Origin: Desulfoglaeba alkanexedens ALDC | Lineage (GTDB): Bacteria; Desulfobacterota; Syntrophobacteria; Syntrophobacterales; DSM-9756 | Direction of reading: 5' to 3' | Assembly: GCF_005377625.1 (NCBI RefSeq) | Contig: NZ_CP040098.1 | Location: 930,001-994,000 of the forward strand | Length of the DNA stretch: 64,000 nt | In this document: positions 43,578 to 53,947 of the stretch, one piece after another | Numbering within the stretch: the first letter of the stretch is position 1 | Layout: each line of letters opens with the position of its first letter | The notes under the pieces: generated by a model | Told to the model about the DNA's origin: nothing | The model's input: the letters and a program-made list of their open reading frames with translations, nothing else | Database searches by the model: none | Program-made: the position numbers and the translations under genes

Positions 43578-43994
43578 TTACTGCGGCCGTTTCGCGACAC
43601 GCTCCCGGGCGAGTTTCTTTTCATAAGCCGCATCGATCCGGGCAGTGAGTTCGTCCATGGGGCAGGGTTTCAGAAGATATTCGTAGCCGCCCAGCTTCAT
43701 GATTTCGACGGCTGCGTCCACCGAAGCATGGCCGGTCAGGATGATCACCTCGGAAAGGGGACTTTCCTTCTTGATGCGCGCCAAGGCCTCGATCCCGCTC
43801 ATGCCCGGCATCTTCACGTCGAGCAGAATCACGTCGAAGGCCCGATCGCGTATCTTTTCCAGCGCTTCCGGGCCGCTTCCCGCCGAATCGACAGGGTACC
43901 CCCTGGATCCAAGAAGCTTTCCCAGGGTCAACCGGAAACGGTCTTCGTCGTCCACGATCAGGACCTGCGGCTTGGAACCCGCTTCACCACCCAT
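43578..43994 (-). CDS. Single-domain response regulator
   Basis: A 138-aa receiver. Seen: DDE acidic pair, Asp in VILLDVKMPGMSG, Thr in LTGHAS and Lys in YLLKPCP. It ends 8 bp from the convergent PEP-synthase-like gene and lies three bases after the stop of the kinase at 43998, its likely partner. GGAGGAG precedes the ATG. Confidence 0.93.
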   Translation of the reverse strand: MGGEAGSKPQVLIVDDEDRFRLTLGKLLGSRGYPVDSAGSGPEALEKIRDRAFDVILLDVKMPGMSGIEALARIKKESPLSEVIILTGHASVDAAVEIMKLGGYEYLLKPCPMDELTARIDAAYEKKLARERVAKRPQ

Positions 43995-43997
43995 GGC

Positions 43998-44915
43998 TCA
44001 CTCCTCCTCGCGAACCGGCAAAATAACGTAAAAGGATGTCCCCTCCCCCGGTCGACTTTCCACTTCGATCCTTCCCCCCAACCGCTGGACGATGCCATGA
44101 CAGATGGAAAGCCCTAAGCCCGTCCCTTTGCCGGGGGGCTTGGTGGTGAAGAACGGATCGAAAATCCGGGACTGGAGTTCCTCCGGGATGCCGCAGCCGG
44201 TGTCGGAAACCACCAGCTCCACGTGGTCGCCCATGAGGCGCGTTTCCAGCGAGATCGAACCGTCCTCGCCGATGGAGTGCATGGCATTGTTCAAAAGGTT
44301 CAAGACCACCTGCCTGACCAGGGGTGGGTCGGTCCGTATCGGCGGGAGATCTTCCCGGTAACGGCGGATCAAGGTGATCTTGCGGAGCCGGGCTTCCTTT
44401 TCCACCAGACAGGCCATTTCTTCGATCAGGCGGTTGATGTCCACCGGCTGTATCACCGGATCCATCTTGCGGGCGAAACCAAGCAGCTTGTGGGTCACTT
44501 CCTTGCATCGCTCCACCTGTCGGGCGATCTCGTTAAGCGAATCTTTGAGTTCTTCGAACCCGCTCGACTTCAGCGACTCCTCCGAGGCCATGAGGTGCCG
44601 GATCCATTCCAGCTCCTGGGTCATGATGGCCAGCGGATTGTTGATTTCGTGTGCAATTCCCGCCGATAATTCGCCGATGGCGGCCAGCTTCTGGGCCTGC
44701 AGGAGCTGCTGGTCCAGCGATTTCCTCTGCTTTTCCGCGGATTCGATTCGACGCAGAAGCGTTCCAACGGAATAAGCGGAAAGGCCCCCGAGGGCGGCGG
44801 CGGCTATCGCCCACAGCCTTCTTCCGGAAACGACGCCCCAGGCCGCGGCGAGAAACAGCAGAATGGAAACCGCGTAGTTACTGGCTCTGTTTTTCGCGAA
44901 GCCGCTTTCGTTCAT
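43998..44915 (-). CDS. Small membrane histidine kinase without a sensor domain
   Basis: A 305-aa kinase: two short helices (about 14-50) and no obvious periplasmic domain, then a NtrB-like core with [31 protein letters not shown] and [15 protein letters not shown]. It may sense the membrane itself or rely on another sensor. It overlaps the receiver gene at 44878 by 38 bp and leads directly into the next receiver, forming a receiver-kinase-receiver run. Confidence 0.92.
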   Translation of the reverse strand: MNESGFAKNRASNYAVSILLFLAAAWGVVSGRRLWAIAAAALGGLSAYSVGTLLRRIESAEKQRKSLDQQLLQAQKLAAIGELSAGIAHEINNPLAIMTQELEWIRHLMASEESLKSSGFEELKDSLNEIARQVERCKEVTHKLLGFARKMDPVIQPVDINRLIEEMACLVEKEARLRKITLIRRYREDLPPIRTDPPLVRQVVLNLLNNAMHSIGEDGSISLETRLMGDHVELVVSDTGCGIPEELQSRIFDPFFTTKPPGKGTGLGLSICHGIVQRLGGRIEVESRPGEGTSFYVILPVREEE

Positions 44916-45270
44916 AGGCCTGTTCCACCTTGGCGATGAGGTCTCCCAGCTTGGCGGGTTTCATCACATAGTCGTAAGCTCCAAGTTCCATGCCCTGGAT
45001 GCCCGATTCCACGGAACCATGGCCCGTGAGAAGGATCACTTCCACGAAAGGCCATCTTCGCTTGATGCGTCGAAGGGTTTCCAGGCCGTCCATGCCCGGC
45101 ATCTTCACATCCAGGATAACCACGTCGACGGGAAAGGTTTCCAGCTGCTTCAAGGCTTCCTCACCGCTTGCCACCCCGGTGACCGTGATCCGGCGCCTCT
45201 CCAGCCGCTTCACGATCGTCTCCAGGAAGTCCAATTCATCGTCGACCACCAACACCTTGTACGGCATCAT
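44878..45270 (-). CDS. Single-domain response regulator
   Basis: A 130-aa receiver with all key residues: DDE, Asp in VVILDVKMPGMDG, Thr in LTGHGS, Lys in YVMKPAK. GGAGG precedes the start. It lies between two kinases (43998 and 45342), so which one phosphorylates it cannot be told from position alone; its sequence is close to the receiver at 30697. Confidence 0.93.
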   Translation of the reverse strand: MMPYKVLVVDDELDFLETIVKRLERRRITVTGVASGEEALKQLETFPVDVVILDVKMPGMDGLETLRRIKRRWPFVEVILLTGHGSVESGIQGMELGAYDYVMKPAKLGDLIAKVEQAYERKRLREKQSQ

Positions 45271-45341
45271 GGCATGCCTCCGCCGCGTTCCCAGTCGCCC
45301 CCGGTTGGATCGCCTCCAAGCCTCTTTTCACGTCCTGCCGT

Positions 45342-47003
45342 TCAATCCGCACCCTGGCGGGCAGGAAAAGAAAGAGTGAAGACGGCTCCTTTCGGCCGAT
45401 TGCTTTTCACCACAATCTCTCCCCCGAGCTTTTTTACGATGCTGTAACTGATGGACAGTCCGAGTCCGGTCCCGCTTCCCGTTCTCTTTGTGGTAAAGAA
45501 GGGGTCGAAGATCTTGCTCAGGTGCTCCGGCGGGATGCCGGGCCCGTTGTCTGCGATTTCAACCGTAATAGAATTCTTCTTCCCGTCCCGATGAGTCCGG
45601 ACCCAGATGTCACCGTCCTGCTCCACCGCATCGATGGCGTTGTTGATGATATTGAGAAAGACCTGCTGCAACTGGGAAGAATCGCTGATGATGGTCGGCT
45701 CATCGGCCATGTACTCCTTGTGAATAGCGATGTTGCGGTGACGGGCTTCGTTTTCCAAGAAAGCGATCGTTTCGTCCAGCACACGGTGAAGGTCCACCTC
45801 TTCTTCAACCGGTTCCATGCGTCGGGCGAACCCGAGCAGCCGGTGGGTCACGGTCCGGGCCCTTTCCACGTGGGCTTCGATCTTTTCCACGGCATCGGCG
45901 AATTCCGCGAAATTGTCGCTGCTCTGGATGTCCTCCTCTTCCAGAAGGTCCCGGATCCAGCCCGCCTTTTCCCGGATCACCGCCAGCGGATTGTTGATTT
46001 CATGGGCGATGCCTGCCGCAAGTTTTCCCACCGCCGCCAGCTTGGCCGACTGCATCAGGTTCGCATCCAGTTCCGCCTTTTCCCTGTCCGCTCGAATGAG
46101 CTGCCGGATCATCAGTTGTGAAACCAGTACCGTCCCGAAGACCACGGCGATGACGCCGGCCGTCATGAGCCCGATGGTCAAATGGCGGGTCCGGAAAAGC
46201 GGCAGGAGTTCCTCCCCGGGATCTTGCTCCACCACAAGCAGCCATTCCTTGTTCTCAAGCCAGGTGGCGGCCACCAGCAGCCGACGGCCTTCCATGGCAT
46301 GTTCGATCAGCCGGGTTCCCATGAACATCGGTAGTTGCAGGCTGGTGTTCTTTTCGAGAAGCCCGCCGTGGAACCGAGGCGCCGTCTGATAGACGAAGTC
46401 GCGGTTGAGCAGGAACGCATCGCCTTTTCGCCCTGTTTGGGCCGCACGGACCATGGCTTCGAAGAGGTCCGTGTTGATGGTGGCCCGGAGAACCCACGTA
46501 TGGTCGTCTTCTCTTCGAGCGACCGCGATGATGAAGTGAGGCACCTTGCGAAACCCCAGGAAGACGTCGCTGATGTAGGTTCCGCGCGCAATCACCGACT
46601 GGAACCAGTCGGTGTCCCGATAGTTGAGGCCCTTCAGCTTGTAAGGACCGCAATAAGCCACGTGCTCCCCGTTCTCGTCGATGACCCCCAAGTCCACGTA
46701 ATATTTGGACCGACTCTGGATCAGATCGTACAGCCGCTCCAAGGTCCCCGGCGCCGTGACCCGATCGAACGTCATCGTGTAGGCTACTGTCGTGAGCTGC
46801 GAAATCCTTTCGTCAAAAAAGAGGTCGAGGGCGTGGCGTCGGTTTTCCGCCATCGCACGGAGGTTTTCGTGAATCTTCGACGAATAGGACTGGTGAAATT
46901 GGTAATAGATGCTCGCCCCCAAGACAAAAAGCGGGATCAGGGAAAAGGTGAGCGTCGTCGCAATGATCTTGAGGCGCAGATTGCGGTAACCTTCGTGCGG
47001 CAT
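45342..47003 (-). CDS. Membrane sensor histidine kinase with dCACHE-type sensor
   Basis: A 553-aa kinase similar in layout to the one at 32034: helix (about 15-36), extracytoplasmic CACHE-like domain of about 240 aa (with [23 protein letters not shown] and [10 protein letters not shown], patterns also in the other kinase), second helix, then H-box [31 protein letters not shown] and [15 protein letters not shown]. The shared sensor motifs suggest that both kinases detect related ligands. ATG at 47003 has GGAG 5 bp upstream; an ATG at 47069 lacks this. Confidence 0.93.
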   Translation of the reverse strand: MPHEGYRNLRLKIIATTLTFSLIPLFVLGASIYYQFHQSYSSKIHENLRAMAENRRHALDLFFDERISQLTTVAYTMTFDRVTAPGTLERLYDLIQSRSKYYVDLGVIDENGEHVAYCGPYKLKGLNYRDTDWFQSVIARGTYISDVFLGFRKVPHFIIAVARREDDHTWVLRATINTDLFEAMVRAAQTGRKGDAFLLNRDFVYQTAPRFHGGLLEKNTSLQLPMFMGTRLIEHAMEGRRLLVAATWLENKEWLLVVEQDPGEELLPLFRTRHLTIGLMTAGVIAVVFGTVLVSQLMIRQLIRADREKAELDANLMQSAKLAAVGKLAAGIAHEINNPLAVIREKAGWIRDLLEEEDIQSSDNFAEFADAVEKIEAHVERARTVTHRLLGFARRMEPVEEEVDLHRVLDETIAFLENEARHRNIAIHKEYMADEPTIISDSSQLQQVFLNIINNAIDAVEQDGDIWVRTHRDGKKNSITVEIADNGPGIPPEHLSKIFDPFFTTKRTGSGTGLGLSISYSIVKKLGGEIVVKSNRPKGAVFTLSFPARQGAD

Positions 47004-47342
47004 GGAAGCTCCAGCCTCGAAACACCGCTCGCGGCGGCGGAAGAGACCCTTCCCCCGGGCCACTTCCACGAGAACCCTCCGGTATCCTCACCGCCCTCCC
47101 GTCAGGCCGGCAAGCCGGCTCCTGCACTTGCGCCGGCCTCCTGGCTTCCGAAAGAGAAGCCCGAAGGAACGCTTTGGATATCGTTTCCACGAGCAACGAA
47201 CATACCAGCGGCGGAGAACGATACATCGCGGGGAACCGCGTATGACGCAAAGGGCGGCTGTCGGATTTCTTTACAAGGTGTAAAGACGGAGGCGTCGAAG
47301 GTTTCATCGACACGCCGTCAGGGCTTCGCAGTGGAGGATGGT
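47004..47342. other. Intergenic region with REP half-copy
   Basis: No gene seen. A REP-like half-site, CCGGCAAGCCGGCTCCTGCA, lies at 47105-47126. Confidence 0.65.
47105..47126. repeat. REP-like half-copy
   Basis: CCGGCAAGCCGGCTCCTGCA, a half-site of the REP family lying between kinase and NtrC genes. Confidence 0.6.
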
Positions 47343-48782
47343 CTACGATACCGAGGTTTCGATCTTGAGGCCGTATTTTTCGATCCGAGCGATGAGGGTG
47401 GGCCGGGATATCCCCAGGAGTTTCGAAGCCCGGGTGCGGTTTCCTCCCGTGAAATCCAGAGCCTCCCGGATCACCAAGGCCCCCAGTTCGTCGATCAGCT
47501 GTTCGAAGAGGTTTTCTTCGGAGGAACTGCGGATCCTTTCCCGGATCCAGTCGCGAAGGGTCTGGTCCCCTCCGATACTCCCTTCGCCGTGGCTTCGGCT
47601 GGGAGCCGTGCGCTCCCCCTGCCCGATGGCCCGCAGGACGTCTTCGCGGTCCAGGGGGCAACCCCGGTTGAAAATGAGCGCTTTCTGAAGGGTGTTGGCC
47701 AGTTCCCTGACGTTTCCCGGCCAGGGGAAATGGCTCAGCAATTCGGCGGCGTCGCGGGTGAGTCCCGGATTCACCATGTTCATTTCCCGGGCGAACCGGG
47801 CCAGAAAGTAGTCGGCCAGCATGGGAACGTCGCCGTGGCGGTCCCTGAGCGGAGGCAGGGTGAGCGTCACCACCTTCAGGCGGTAATAAAGATCTTCCCG
47901 GAAGCGGCCCTCGGCGACGGCTCTTTCCAGATCGCGGTTGGTGGCGGCGATGATCCGCACATCCACCGGGATAGGTTTCCTCCCGCCCAGTCTTTCGATG
48001 CTCCGTTCCTGGAGCAGGCGCAGGATCTTGGCCTGGATCGAAAAGGGCATGTCCCCGATTTCGTCGAGAAAGAGGGTCCCGCGGTGGGCCTGTTCGATTT
48101 TTCCCACCCGCCGGCTCACCGCCCCCGTGAAGGCCCCCTTCTCGTAGCCGAAAAGCTCGCTTTCCAGGAGCGTTTCCGGGATGGCCACACAGTTGATCAC
48201 CAGGAACGGTCCGTCGGCCCGCTCGCTGTACTGGTACACCGCGCGCGCCACCAGTTCCTTTCCGGTGCCGGATTCTCCACGGATGAGTACGGTGGCGTCC
48301 GTGGGCGCCACGCGGCCGATGGCCTTGTAGACCTCCTGCATGGCCTGACTTCGGCCGATCAGCGCATCGCAAGGGGCCGTTTCGGGCTGCGCGTCCACTT
48401 CCACGCGCGATCGCATGAAACGGCCGGCGCTCAAGGCCTGCTCCATGAGCTCCAAGATGGCAGGGATTTCGAACGGTTTCAGCACGTAGTCGAACGCCCC
48501 CAGCTTGGTGGCCTGGATGGCGGTTTCCGTGGTGCCGTAGGCCGTCATGATGATGACCGGAAGCTTGCGGTCCATTTCCCTGAGCGCATGGAACGTCTGC
48601 AGCCCGTCCATGCCAGGGAGCCGCACGTCCATGATGACGAGATCGGGCGACGCCTCTTGCACCAGGGCCAGGGCCGCCTCCCCGGAAGAAGCCGTCCTCA
48701 CCCGATGCCCCTCACGGGTCAGGAGCCTTTCGAAGCTCTGGCGAAGCTGCGCATCGTCGTCCACGATCAAGATCTCAGCCAA
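47343..48782 (-). CDS. NtrC-family sigma-54-dependent response regulator
   Basis: A 479-aa regulator: receiver (1-120; DDD, Asp in LVIMDVRLPGMDG, Thr in MTAYGT, Lys in YVLKPFE), AAA+ domain (about 135-375) with Walker A GESGTGKE, an intact GAFTGA loop, Walker B GTLFLDEIGD, and WPGNVREL, then a Fis-type HTH (GGNRTRASKLLGISRPTL). Everything needed to activate sigma-54 promoters is intact, unlike the AAA+ regulator at 38338. It overlaps its kinase gene by 16 bp and starts at TTG 48782 with GGAG 8 bp before it. Confidence 0.95.
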   Translation of the reverse strand: MAEILIVDDDAQLRQSFERLLTREGHRVRTASSGEAALALVQEASPDLVIMDVRLPGMDGLQTFHALREMDRKLPVIIMTAYGTTETAIQATKLGAFDYVLKPFEIPAILELMEQALSAGRFMRSRVEVDAQPETAPCDALIGRSQAMQEVYKAIGRVAPTDATVLIRGESGTGKELVARAVYQYSERADGPFLVINCVAIPETLLESELFGYEKGAFTGAVSRRVGKIEQAHRGTLFLDEIGDMPFSIQAKILRLLQERSIERLGGRKPIPVDVRIIAATNRDLERAVAEGRFREDLYYRLKVVTLTLPPLRDRHGDVPMLADYFLARFAREMNMVNPGLTRDAAELLSHFPWPGNVRELANTLQKALIFNRGCPLDREDVLRAIGQGERTAPSRSHGEGSIGGDQTLRDWIRERIRSSSEENLFEQLIDELGALVIREALDFTGGNRTRASKLLGISRPTLIARIEKYGLKIETSVS

Positions 48783-50251
48783 TGGTCCTGCTCCTCACAC
48801 GGAAGGGCGATTACAAAGGTGGTCCCCTGCCTCCCGGTGGAACTCACCTGCATCCACCCGCCGTGGTCCTCGATGATGCGTTTGGCGATACTCAAGCCCA
48901 GCCCCGATCCTTCCTCCTTGGTACTGAAGAACGGCTCGAACACCTTGTCCTGCAACGTCTCGGGAATCCCAGGGCCGCTGTCGGTCACCCGGATCACCAG
49001 GGTCCGCCCCCGCGGAGGCACCACCCCTTCCTCTTCCCGAATCTGGATGACGCCGCCTTCCGTCATGGCTTCGCAGGCGTTCAGTAGAAGGTTCACCAGC
49101 ACCTCCTTCAGCTGCTCCGGATCCGCTGAAATCTTGGGAAGCCGACGCTCCCGCTGGACCTTGACCTCCACACCGTACGATTCCAGCCGGTGGCGCAGGA
49201 GCTGCAAAGTCATGTCCACCACATCGGAGGGGCTTATCCGCTGCATCTTTAACTTGGGAGGCCTGGAAAACTCCAGGAAATTCCTCAGTATGGTATCAAT
49301 GTGGCGGATTTCTTCGGAAATCACCTCCAGATCTTCACGCTGGGTGGTATCCAGCTTGAGGCTCCGCTCCAGGGAGAAGAGCCGCATCTTGACCGAGGTG
49401 AGCGGGTTTCGGATGCTGTGAGCCACTCCGGCCGCCAGTTTACCCACCAGGGCGAGTTTCTCCGACTGCATCAGGTGCTCACGACTCTCTTCCAACTGGC
49501 TGTGCGCTTCGTCCACGTCGTCCATGAGGCTCCGGACCCGACGGCTCAGAGCCTTTACTTCGTCGCCCACCCTTCTCAGATCCCCTTCCGGCAGGCTGTC
49601 CAGCGCCATCCGGCGGATCGGTTCCAGAACCTGCCCGAAGAGGATGGACCCCAGCACGAACCCCACCACAATGGTTGCCGGGATGGCGCTCCAGGCCAGC
49701 CTCGTCACCAGCTTGGCCTGCGCGCTGTAGCGCTCGCGCGCTTCCAGGATCCGGGCTTCGTGGAGCCTCTTGTACGCTTCGGTGAGGTCGTAGATGGCAT
49801 GGAACTGGTCCCGGACCTTCCAATGAAGTTCCGCCCCCTCCTCAACCTTTTCTTCCTTGTAGAGATGGACGACCCGGTCCCGGGCATGAGCGTAGCGAAT
49901 GTACTCCGACTCGATGGCGTTCAAGATTTCCCGAGCTTCTTCCAGGTAAGCCGATTGTCTCGCCCTCTGCAGCCAATCTTCGAATCGGCCGTGATAGTCG
50001 CTCAATTGCGTGAGCCACTGGGGATCGCGATTGAGAAAGTAATAAGTCACGAACCCCTTCTGCATCACCAGGGAACTTTCGAGCTTCTGAGCCGCCAGGA
50101 GCGCCTCCACATCGCGGTCCACCATGGACGTGTAGAGCGCCTGGGTTCGCTTGGTGTACCAGAGCGTCACCAGTGCCCCAGCGCAGTTGACGCCGATGAG
50201 GACCCCGAGAAGCACCAGTATCCTGGCGCGCAGGCTGAGCCGCTTCAGCAT
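48767..50251 (-). CDS. Membrane sensor histidine kinase (NtrB-like), partner of the NtrC regulator
   Basis: A 494-aa kinase: helix (about 9-31), a four-helix-bundle-like extracytoplasmic domain of about 140 aa, second helix (about 185-205), coiled coil, H-box GKLAAGVAHSIRNP, NLLLNACEAM, DSGPGIP and GSGLGLSIAKRII. The H-box has HSIRNP instead of HEINNP, which is seen in the AtoS/ZraS group. Overlap with the NtrC gene makes it the cognate pair. ATG at 50251 has AAGGA 9 bp upstream. Confidence 0.93.
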   Translation of the reverse strand: MLKRLSLRARILVLLGVLIGVNCAGALVTLWYTKRTQALYTSMVDRDVEALLAAQKLESSLVMQKGFVTYYFLNRDPQWLTQLSDYHGRFEDWLQRARQSAYLEEAREILNAIESEYIRYAHARDRVVHLYKEEKVEEGAELHWKVRDQFHAIYDLTEAYKRLHEARILEARERYSAQAKLVTRLAWSAIPATIVVGFVLGSILFGQVLEPIRRMALDSLPEGDLRRVGDEVKALSRRVRSLMDDVDEAHSQLEESREHLMQSEKLALVGKLAAGVAHSIRNPLTSVKMRLFSLERSLKLDTTQREDLEVISEEIRHIDTILRNFLEFSRPPKLKMQRISPSDVVDMTLQLLRHRLESYGVEVKVQRERRLPKISADPEQLKEVLVNLLLNACEAMTEGGVIQIREEEGVVPPRGRTLVIRVTDSGPGIPETLQDKVFEPFFSTKEEGSGLGLSIAKRIIEDHGGWMQVSSTGRQGTTFVIALPCEEQDHWLRS

Positions 50252-50265
50252 GACCCGCGTTCCTT

Positions 50266-51690
50266 TCAGGGACGGATGTCGATGGTCGGATACAGCCCCT
50301 GCATCTCCCCTTCCGGGTACGGCTGCATGATGTTGAATGAGATGTTCTGGCCCTTCTGAGCGTGCCCCACGTTGTTCGTCCCGTCGAAGTACGCCCCGTT
50401 GGCCTCGAGGATGTGCTCGATCCGGTGCCGGAAGGCTTCCACGAAACGGGCGCCGTTTCCTTCGAACCGCATCGCCCCCTTTTCCATCAACCCTTCGACA
50501 CGGCTCAGGTCTTCCAGGGCGAGGCTCTGGTGTTCCAGGTCCGCCCGGCGAGACACGTAACCCCACACCAGCCGCCCCGGCGGGATATCCACCGGCTCCT
50601 CCAGGTCGACCACCGTGTGCGGCATGACGATGGAACCTTCGCCGATCTTCAAGGGACAGTCTTCGCTTGCCCGGAGAAACGCATTGAAGCCCACAAACAC
50701 CTTGGGCCCCAATACCGCGTGGATGATCTTGCCGCCGTGGGCCGTGACGTTCCAGCCTTGCAGGCGCGAGCGGATGATGTAACAGTTTTCCTGCGCGTTC
50801 GCCCCTTTTCCCAGGTAGGCGTCTTCCAGGTAGGCCCGCTGAGCCACCAGGACGTTTTCGGCGATTTCCGTGTCACCACGGACCACAGCGTAACGGCTGA
50901 GCGCCGCCCCCGGGGGGACATCGATCCGGGGTGGCCGTCGAACCGCGCCGTCGAACACTTCCTGGAAATCTTCCTTTCGCGCTTCCACGAAATCCATGAG
51001 CACCCCCTCGGGGTTCCTTCCCGAAAGGGCGTTCACATAGCGCTTCAGGACAGTGTCCGGAAAGCGGTACCGGAAATCGAAATCCCCGTCGGAACGGATC
51101 CAGATGGTTCCCGGTTCCACCTCGCGATGAGCCAGCTCCCCCACCTGGACGTAGGCGAATGGACCGATCACACAGTCGTGCACGGTGGTGAGATCCACCG
51201 TGGCGAACGGCCCCAGGAAACTTCCCTCCACGGGCGCTCCGTGGATGTTCGCGTAATGGAGGGAGACGGTGTTCTGGATGAGGAACTCCTCGGGGTTTTC
51301 CGGATCGTGAGAGTAATTGTGGACCAGGGTCTTCACCAGAAAGCCGTCCTTGATCCGGATGACCTCGTCGTCGTGGAGCGGCACCTGGAGCCCCTTGTGG
51401 CACAAAACGTCGCCTCGCATCTTCAGCTCGTCGCCCCGGATGTCGCTCTTGTATAGCACGGAATGCTCCACGATACACTTTCCCAGGAAGTAGCTCCCCG
51501 CAAGGCTCGATCCCCGAAAATGGAAGTGAAGGGGATGGTGGGGGCTCAGGCCGTAAAAGGCGTAAAACCGTTCAAATTGCTCCACGGGGATGAGCCCGCG
51601 AACATAGGGCCCCACGTCGAAGGCGGGCTCCCTCAGATTGATATTCACCCGGTCGATGATGCGGTCGATGAGCTGTTCGATGCGTTTCAT
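50266..51690 (-). CDS. Left-handed beta-helix (hexapeptide-repeat) protein
   Basis: A 474-aa protein whose middle has the short repeating pattern of LbetaH proteins (for example GSFLGPFATVDLTTVHDCVIGPFAYVQVG and AENVLVAQRAYLEDAYLGKGANAQENCYI). Such proteins are acyl- or nucleotidyl-transferases, carbonic anhydrase-like metal enzymes, or scaffolds. I cannot tell which; no recognised catalytic signature stands out. It lies 10 bp after the SLC13 transporter and 15 bp before the kinase, so it belongs to this transport-sensing operon. Confidence 0.75.
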   Translation of the reverse strand: MKRIEQLIDRIIDRVNINLREPAFDVGPYVRGLIPVEQFERFYAFYGLSPHHPLHFHFRGSSLAGSYFLGKCIVEHSVLYKSDIRGDELKMRGDVLCHKGLQVPLHDDEVIRIKDGFLVKTLVHNYSHDPENPEEFLIQNTVSLHYANIHGAPVEGSFLGPFATVDLTTVHDCVIGPFAYVQVGELAHREVEPGTIWIRSDGDFDFRYRFPDTVLKRYVNALSGRNPEGVLMDFVEARKEDFQEVFDGAVRRPPRIDVPPGAALSRYAVVRGDTEIAENVLVAQRAYLEDAYLGKGANAQENCYIIRSRLQGWNVTAHGGKIIHAVLGPKVFVGFNAFLRASEDCPLKIGEGSIVMPHTVVDLEEPVDIPPGRLVWGYVSRRADLEHQSLALEDLSRVEGLMEKGAMRFEGNGARFVEAFRHRIEHILEANGAYFDGTNNVGHAQKGQNISFNIMQPYPEGEMQGLYPTIDIRP

Positions 51691-51700
51691 GAAAAGCCTC

Positions 51701-53167
51701 CTAACCTCCGATAGTCACCGGCATGCCCATGATGGGCCAGATGACGGCGACCGCGATCCCCACCACCACCATGAGCAGGATGCTGGCCGGAATCCCGTAA
51801 AGGAAGAATTCACCGGTGGTGAACTGCTTGGAATCGTACGCGATGGCGTTGGGTGCGGCTCCCACGAGAAGCAGGAAGGGCATGCCCGCCGTCACCAGCG
51901 ACGCAAAAAGGATGACCTCCGGGGCCACGCCCAGGTAAGGCGCGATCACCAGAGCCACGGGAAGCGAGATGGCGATGGCCGCCACATTCATGATGAAATT
52001 GGTCATCACCATCACGAAAAACGCGATGCTCATCACGAACACGAACCAGTTCGCCTTCTGGAACATGCTGAGCCAGTTCACGGCGAGCCACCTGGCCGCT
52101 TCCGTCTCCCACAGGCAGAAGCCGATACTCATCGCCCCGGCGAAAAGCAGGATGATGTTCCAGGAGATCTGCTCCAGGTCCTCCAAATCCAGGATTCCCA
52201 CCACGAAAAAGAGGATCGTGGACACCAGGATGATGGCCGTCTTGTCGATGGGTTCCAGCGCCGGGATGAAAGAGCGCAGACTCATGACCCCCACCACGGA
52301 AAAGATGATCCCCAGCGCCAGGATTTCCTTTCGAGTGATCGGACCCTGCTCGGCGCTCAATTGTTTCGCTCTTTCCTTCAGCCCGGGAATCACCTTCTTT
52401 TCCGGCTTGCAGAAGATCATGAAAAAGCCCCACAGCAGGAACGTCATGAGCCAGCCGATGGGGAACATGTAGTAGCTCAGTTCGAAAAATCCCACATTCT
52501 TGTCGACGATCTCGTTGAAAAACCCGATGGCCACGGCGCCCCGCGCCGCCCCGAGAAGCGTCACGATGCTCCCGGCGCCCGCCACGTAGGCCATCCCCAT
52601 AAAGAGGGCTTTGCCGAACTTGGTGGGCTTTTCGTCCGCGCCGTAGAGGGCGTAGATGGAAAGGAGCAGCGGGTAGATGGTGGCGGCCACCGCCGTGTGG
52701 GCCATTATATGGGTGAGCGCCGCCGTCACCACGAAACAGCCCAGCATGATGTGGCTAGTCTTTTCACCCACGACGGCGAGCATCTTGTAGGCCAGCCGCC
52801 GGGTGAGCCCCGTCTTGGTGAAGACCATGCCGATCACGATGGAGCCGAAGATGAAAAGCACCGACGGATCCATGAAATCCTTGAAAGCGACCTTGGCGGG
52901 CCGGATGAGAAAGAGCGCCTGAAGGACCCCGATGAGAAGGCTCGTGACCCCGATGGGCACCACTTCGAACACCCACCAGGTTCCAGCCCACAGAAAAACG
53001 GCCAAAGCCCCCTTTCCCTCCCGGGAAAGCGGGAAATGCTTGCCCATGGGATCGACGGCGTCCGCCCAGGGCGGGGAAAAATAGACCAGGCAAAAGAGTG
53101 CGACTCCAGTGAGCATGAAAACCAGCCGCATCCAGTTCACTCTCTTTTTGCTCATCTGTGCATGCAT
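51701..53167 (-). CDS. SLC13 (DASS) family anion:sodium symporter
   Basis: A 488-aa inner-membrane protein with about 11-12 helices. Seen: the DASS motifs around HIMAHTAVAATIYPLLL, GAGSIVTLLGAARGAVA, and near the C-terminus TNFIMNVAAIAISLPVA with ASLVTAGMPFLLLVGAAPNAIAY, the two SNT-type substrate/Na+ regions (here TAV and GAAPN forms). It would carry a divalent anion such as sulfate or a C4-dicarboxylate. Its neighbours are a CBS protein and an NtrB/NtrC pair, which probably control it. ATG at 53167 has GAGGAGG 8 bp upstream. Confidence 0.88.
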   Translation of the reverse strand: MHAQMSKKRVNWMRLVFMLTGVALFCLVYFSPPWADAVDPMGKHFPLSREGKGALAVFLWAGTWWVFEVVPIGVTSLLIGVLQALFLIRPAKVAFKDFMDPSVLFIFGSIVIGMVFTKTGLTRRLAYKMLAVVGEKTSHIMLGCFVVTAALTHIMAHTAVAATIYPLLLSIYALYGADEKPTKFGKALFMGMAYVAGAGSIVTLLGAARGAVAIGFFNEIVDKNVGFFELSYYMFPIGWLMTFLLWGFFMIFCKPEKKVIPGLKERAKQLSAEQGPITRKEILALGIIFSVVGVMSLRSFIPALEPIDKTAIILVSTILFFVVGILDLEDLEQISWNIILLFAGAMSIGFCLWETEAARWLAVNWLSMFQKANWFVFVMSIAFFVMVMTNFIMNVAAIAISLPVALVIAPYLGVAPEVILFASLVTAGMPFLLLVGAAPNAIAYDSKQFTTGEFFLYGIPASILLMVVVGIAVAVIWPIMGMPVTIGG

Positions 53168-53204
53168 GTGAGACACCTCCTCGGCTCCTAGTCGGAAAAT
53201 CCGT

Positions 53205-53765
53205 TTATCCTTCCAGTTCGCAGGCCTTGATCAAGCGGCACACTTCCAGAAAGACATCGGAAAGGCGAAGAACGCCCACGATCTCTTCGCCCCTCGTGAC
53301 CAGAAGCGAATGGTGCTGGCCCAGAACCAATTGCTTGATGGCTTCATTCACGCTCGCTTCTTCGTCCACGTACTCACCGCCGGTGAGAGTGTGCATGATG
53401 TCGCGGACCTTCACCTTGGCCGCCTTGCGACAGATGTCATTGAGAGGCTTCTCCATCAGGCTGAACTGCCGGCTCATCATCTTCACGAACTCCGACCCGA
53501 AACCGAACCGGCTGAGCATGCTCAGATCACCCACTTCCTTGAAGCGCGGTTCCAGGCCCTTCAGCACGTCCAATTGGCCGACCTTCCCTATCACCCGGCC
53601 TTCGGCGTCATGGACCAGCACCGCCCGGTGCTTGTAATAATGGTCGTCGAATTTTTCATGAACTTCTTCGAGCGCCAACACCGCCTGGGCCAGGGTGGCG
53701 TCCTCAGGGACACGGGCGTAGTGGTCCAGGGGTACCATGAGCGCTTTCACCTTGACCGTTTCCAT
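53205..53765 (-). CDS. CBS-domain pair protein
   Basis: A 186-aa cytoplasmic protein with two CBS motifs (residues about 8-65, with RVIGKVGQLDVLKGL, and about 120-180, with EEIVGVLRLSDVFLEV). CBS pairs bind adenosine nucleotides and regulate transporters or enzymes. It lies 37 bp upstream of the SLC13 gene and so is the likely energy-state sensor for that transporter. GAGGAGG precedes the ATG. Confidence 0.92.
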   Translation of the reverse strand: METVKVKALMVPLDHYARVPEDATLAQAVLALEEVHEKFDDHYYKHRAVLVHDAEGRVIGKVGQLDVLKGLEPRFKEVGDLSMLSRFGFGSEFVKMMSRQFSLMEKPLNDICRKAAKVKVRDIMHTLTGGEYVDEEASVNEAIKQLVLGQHHSLLVTRGEEIVGVLRLSDVFLEVCRLIKACELEG

Positions 53766-53947
53766 ACGCTGCCTCCTCGAAACGTTGGGTTATGGCCGGA
53801 TTTCCGTTTTGCCGGCGCCGATGTGGGATCGGCTATGTGTGAACGAAGTCACAAGGTACCGCCGTCTGCGGCGGCCCTCAACGCCGCTCGCCGCTTGAAC
53901 GACCCCCAAAAAGCCGGCCCGCGGCTCCGCCTCCCCAAAGACCGCCT

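Noticed and set aside
46335-49421. A 1028-codon open frame on the plus strand opposite the kinase and NtrC genes
   Set aside because: It is a shadow of high-GC minus-strand genes that carry clear domain motifs, and shows no motif itself.
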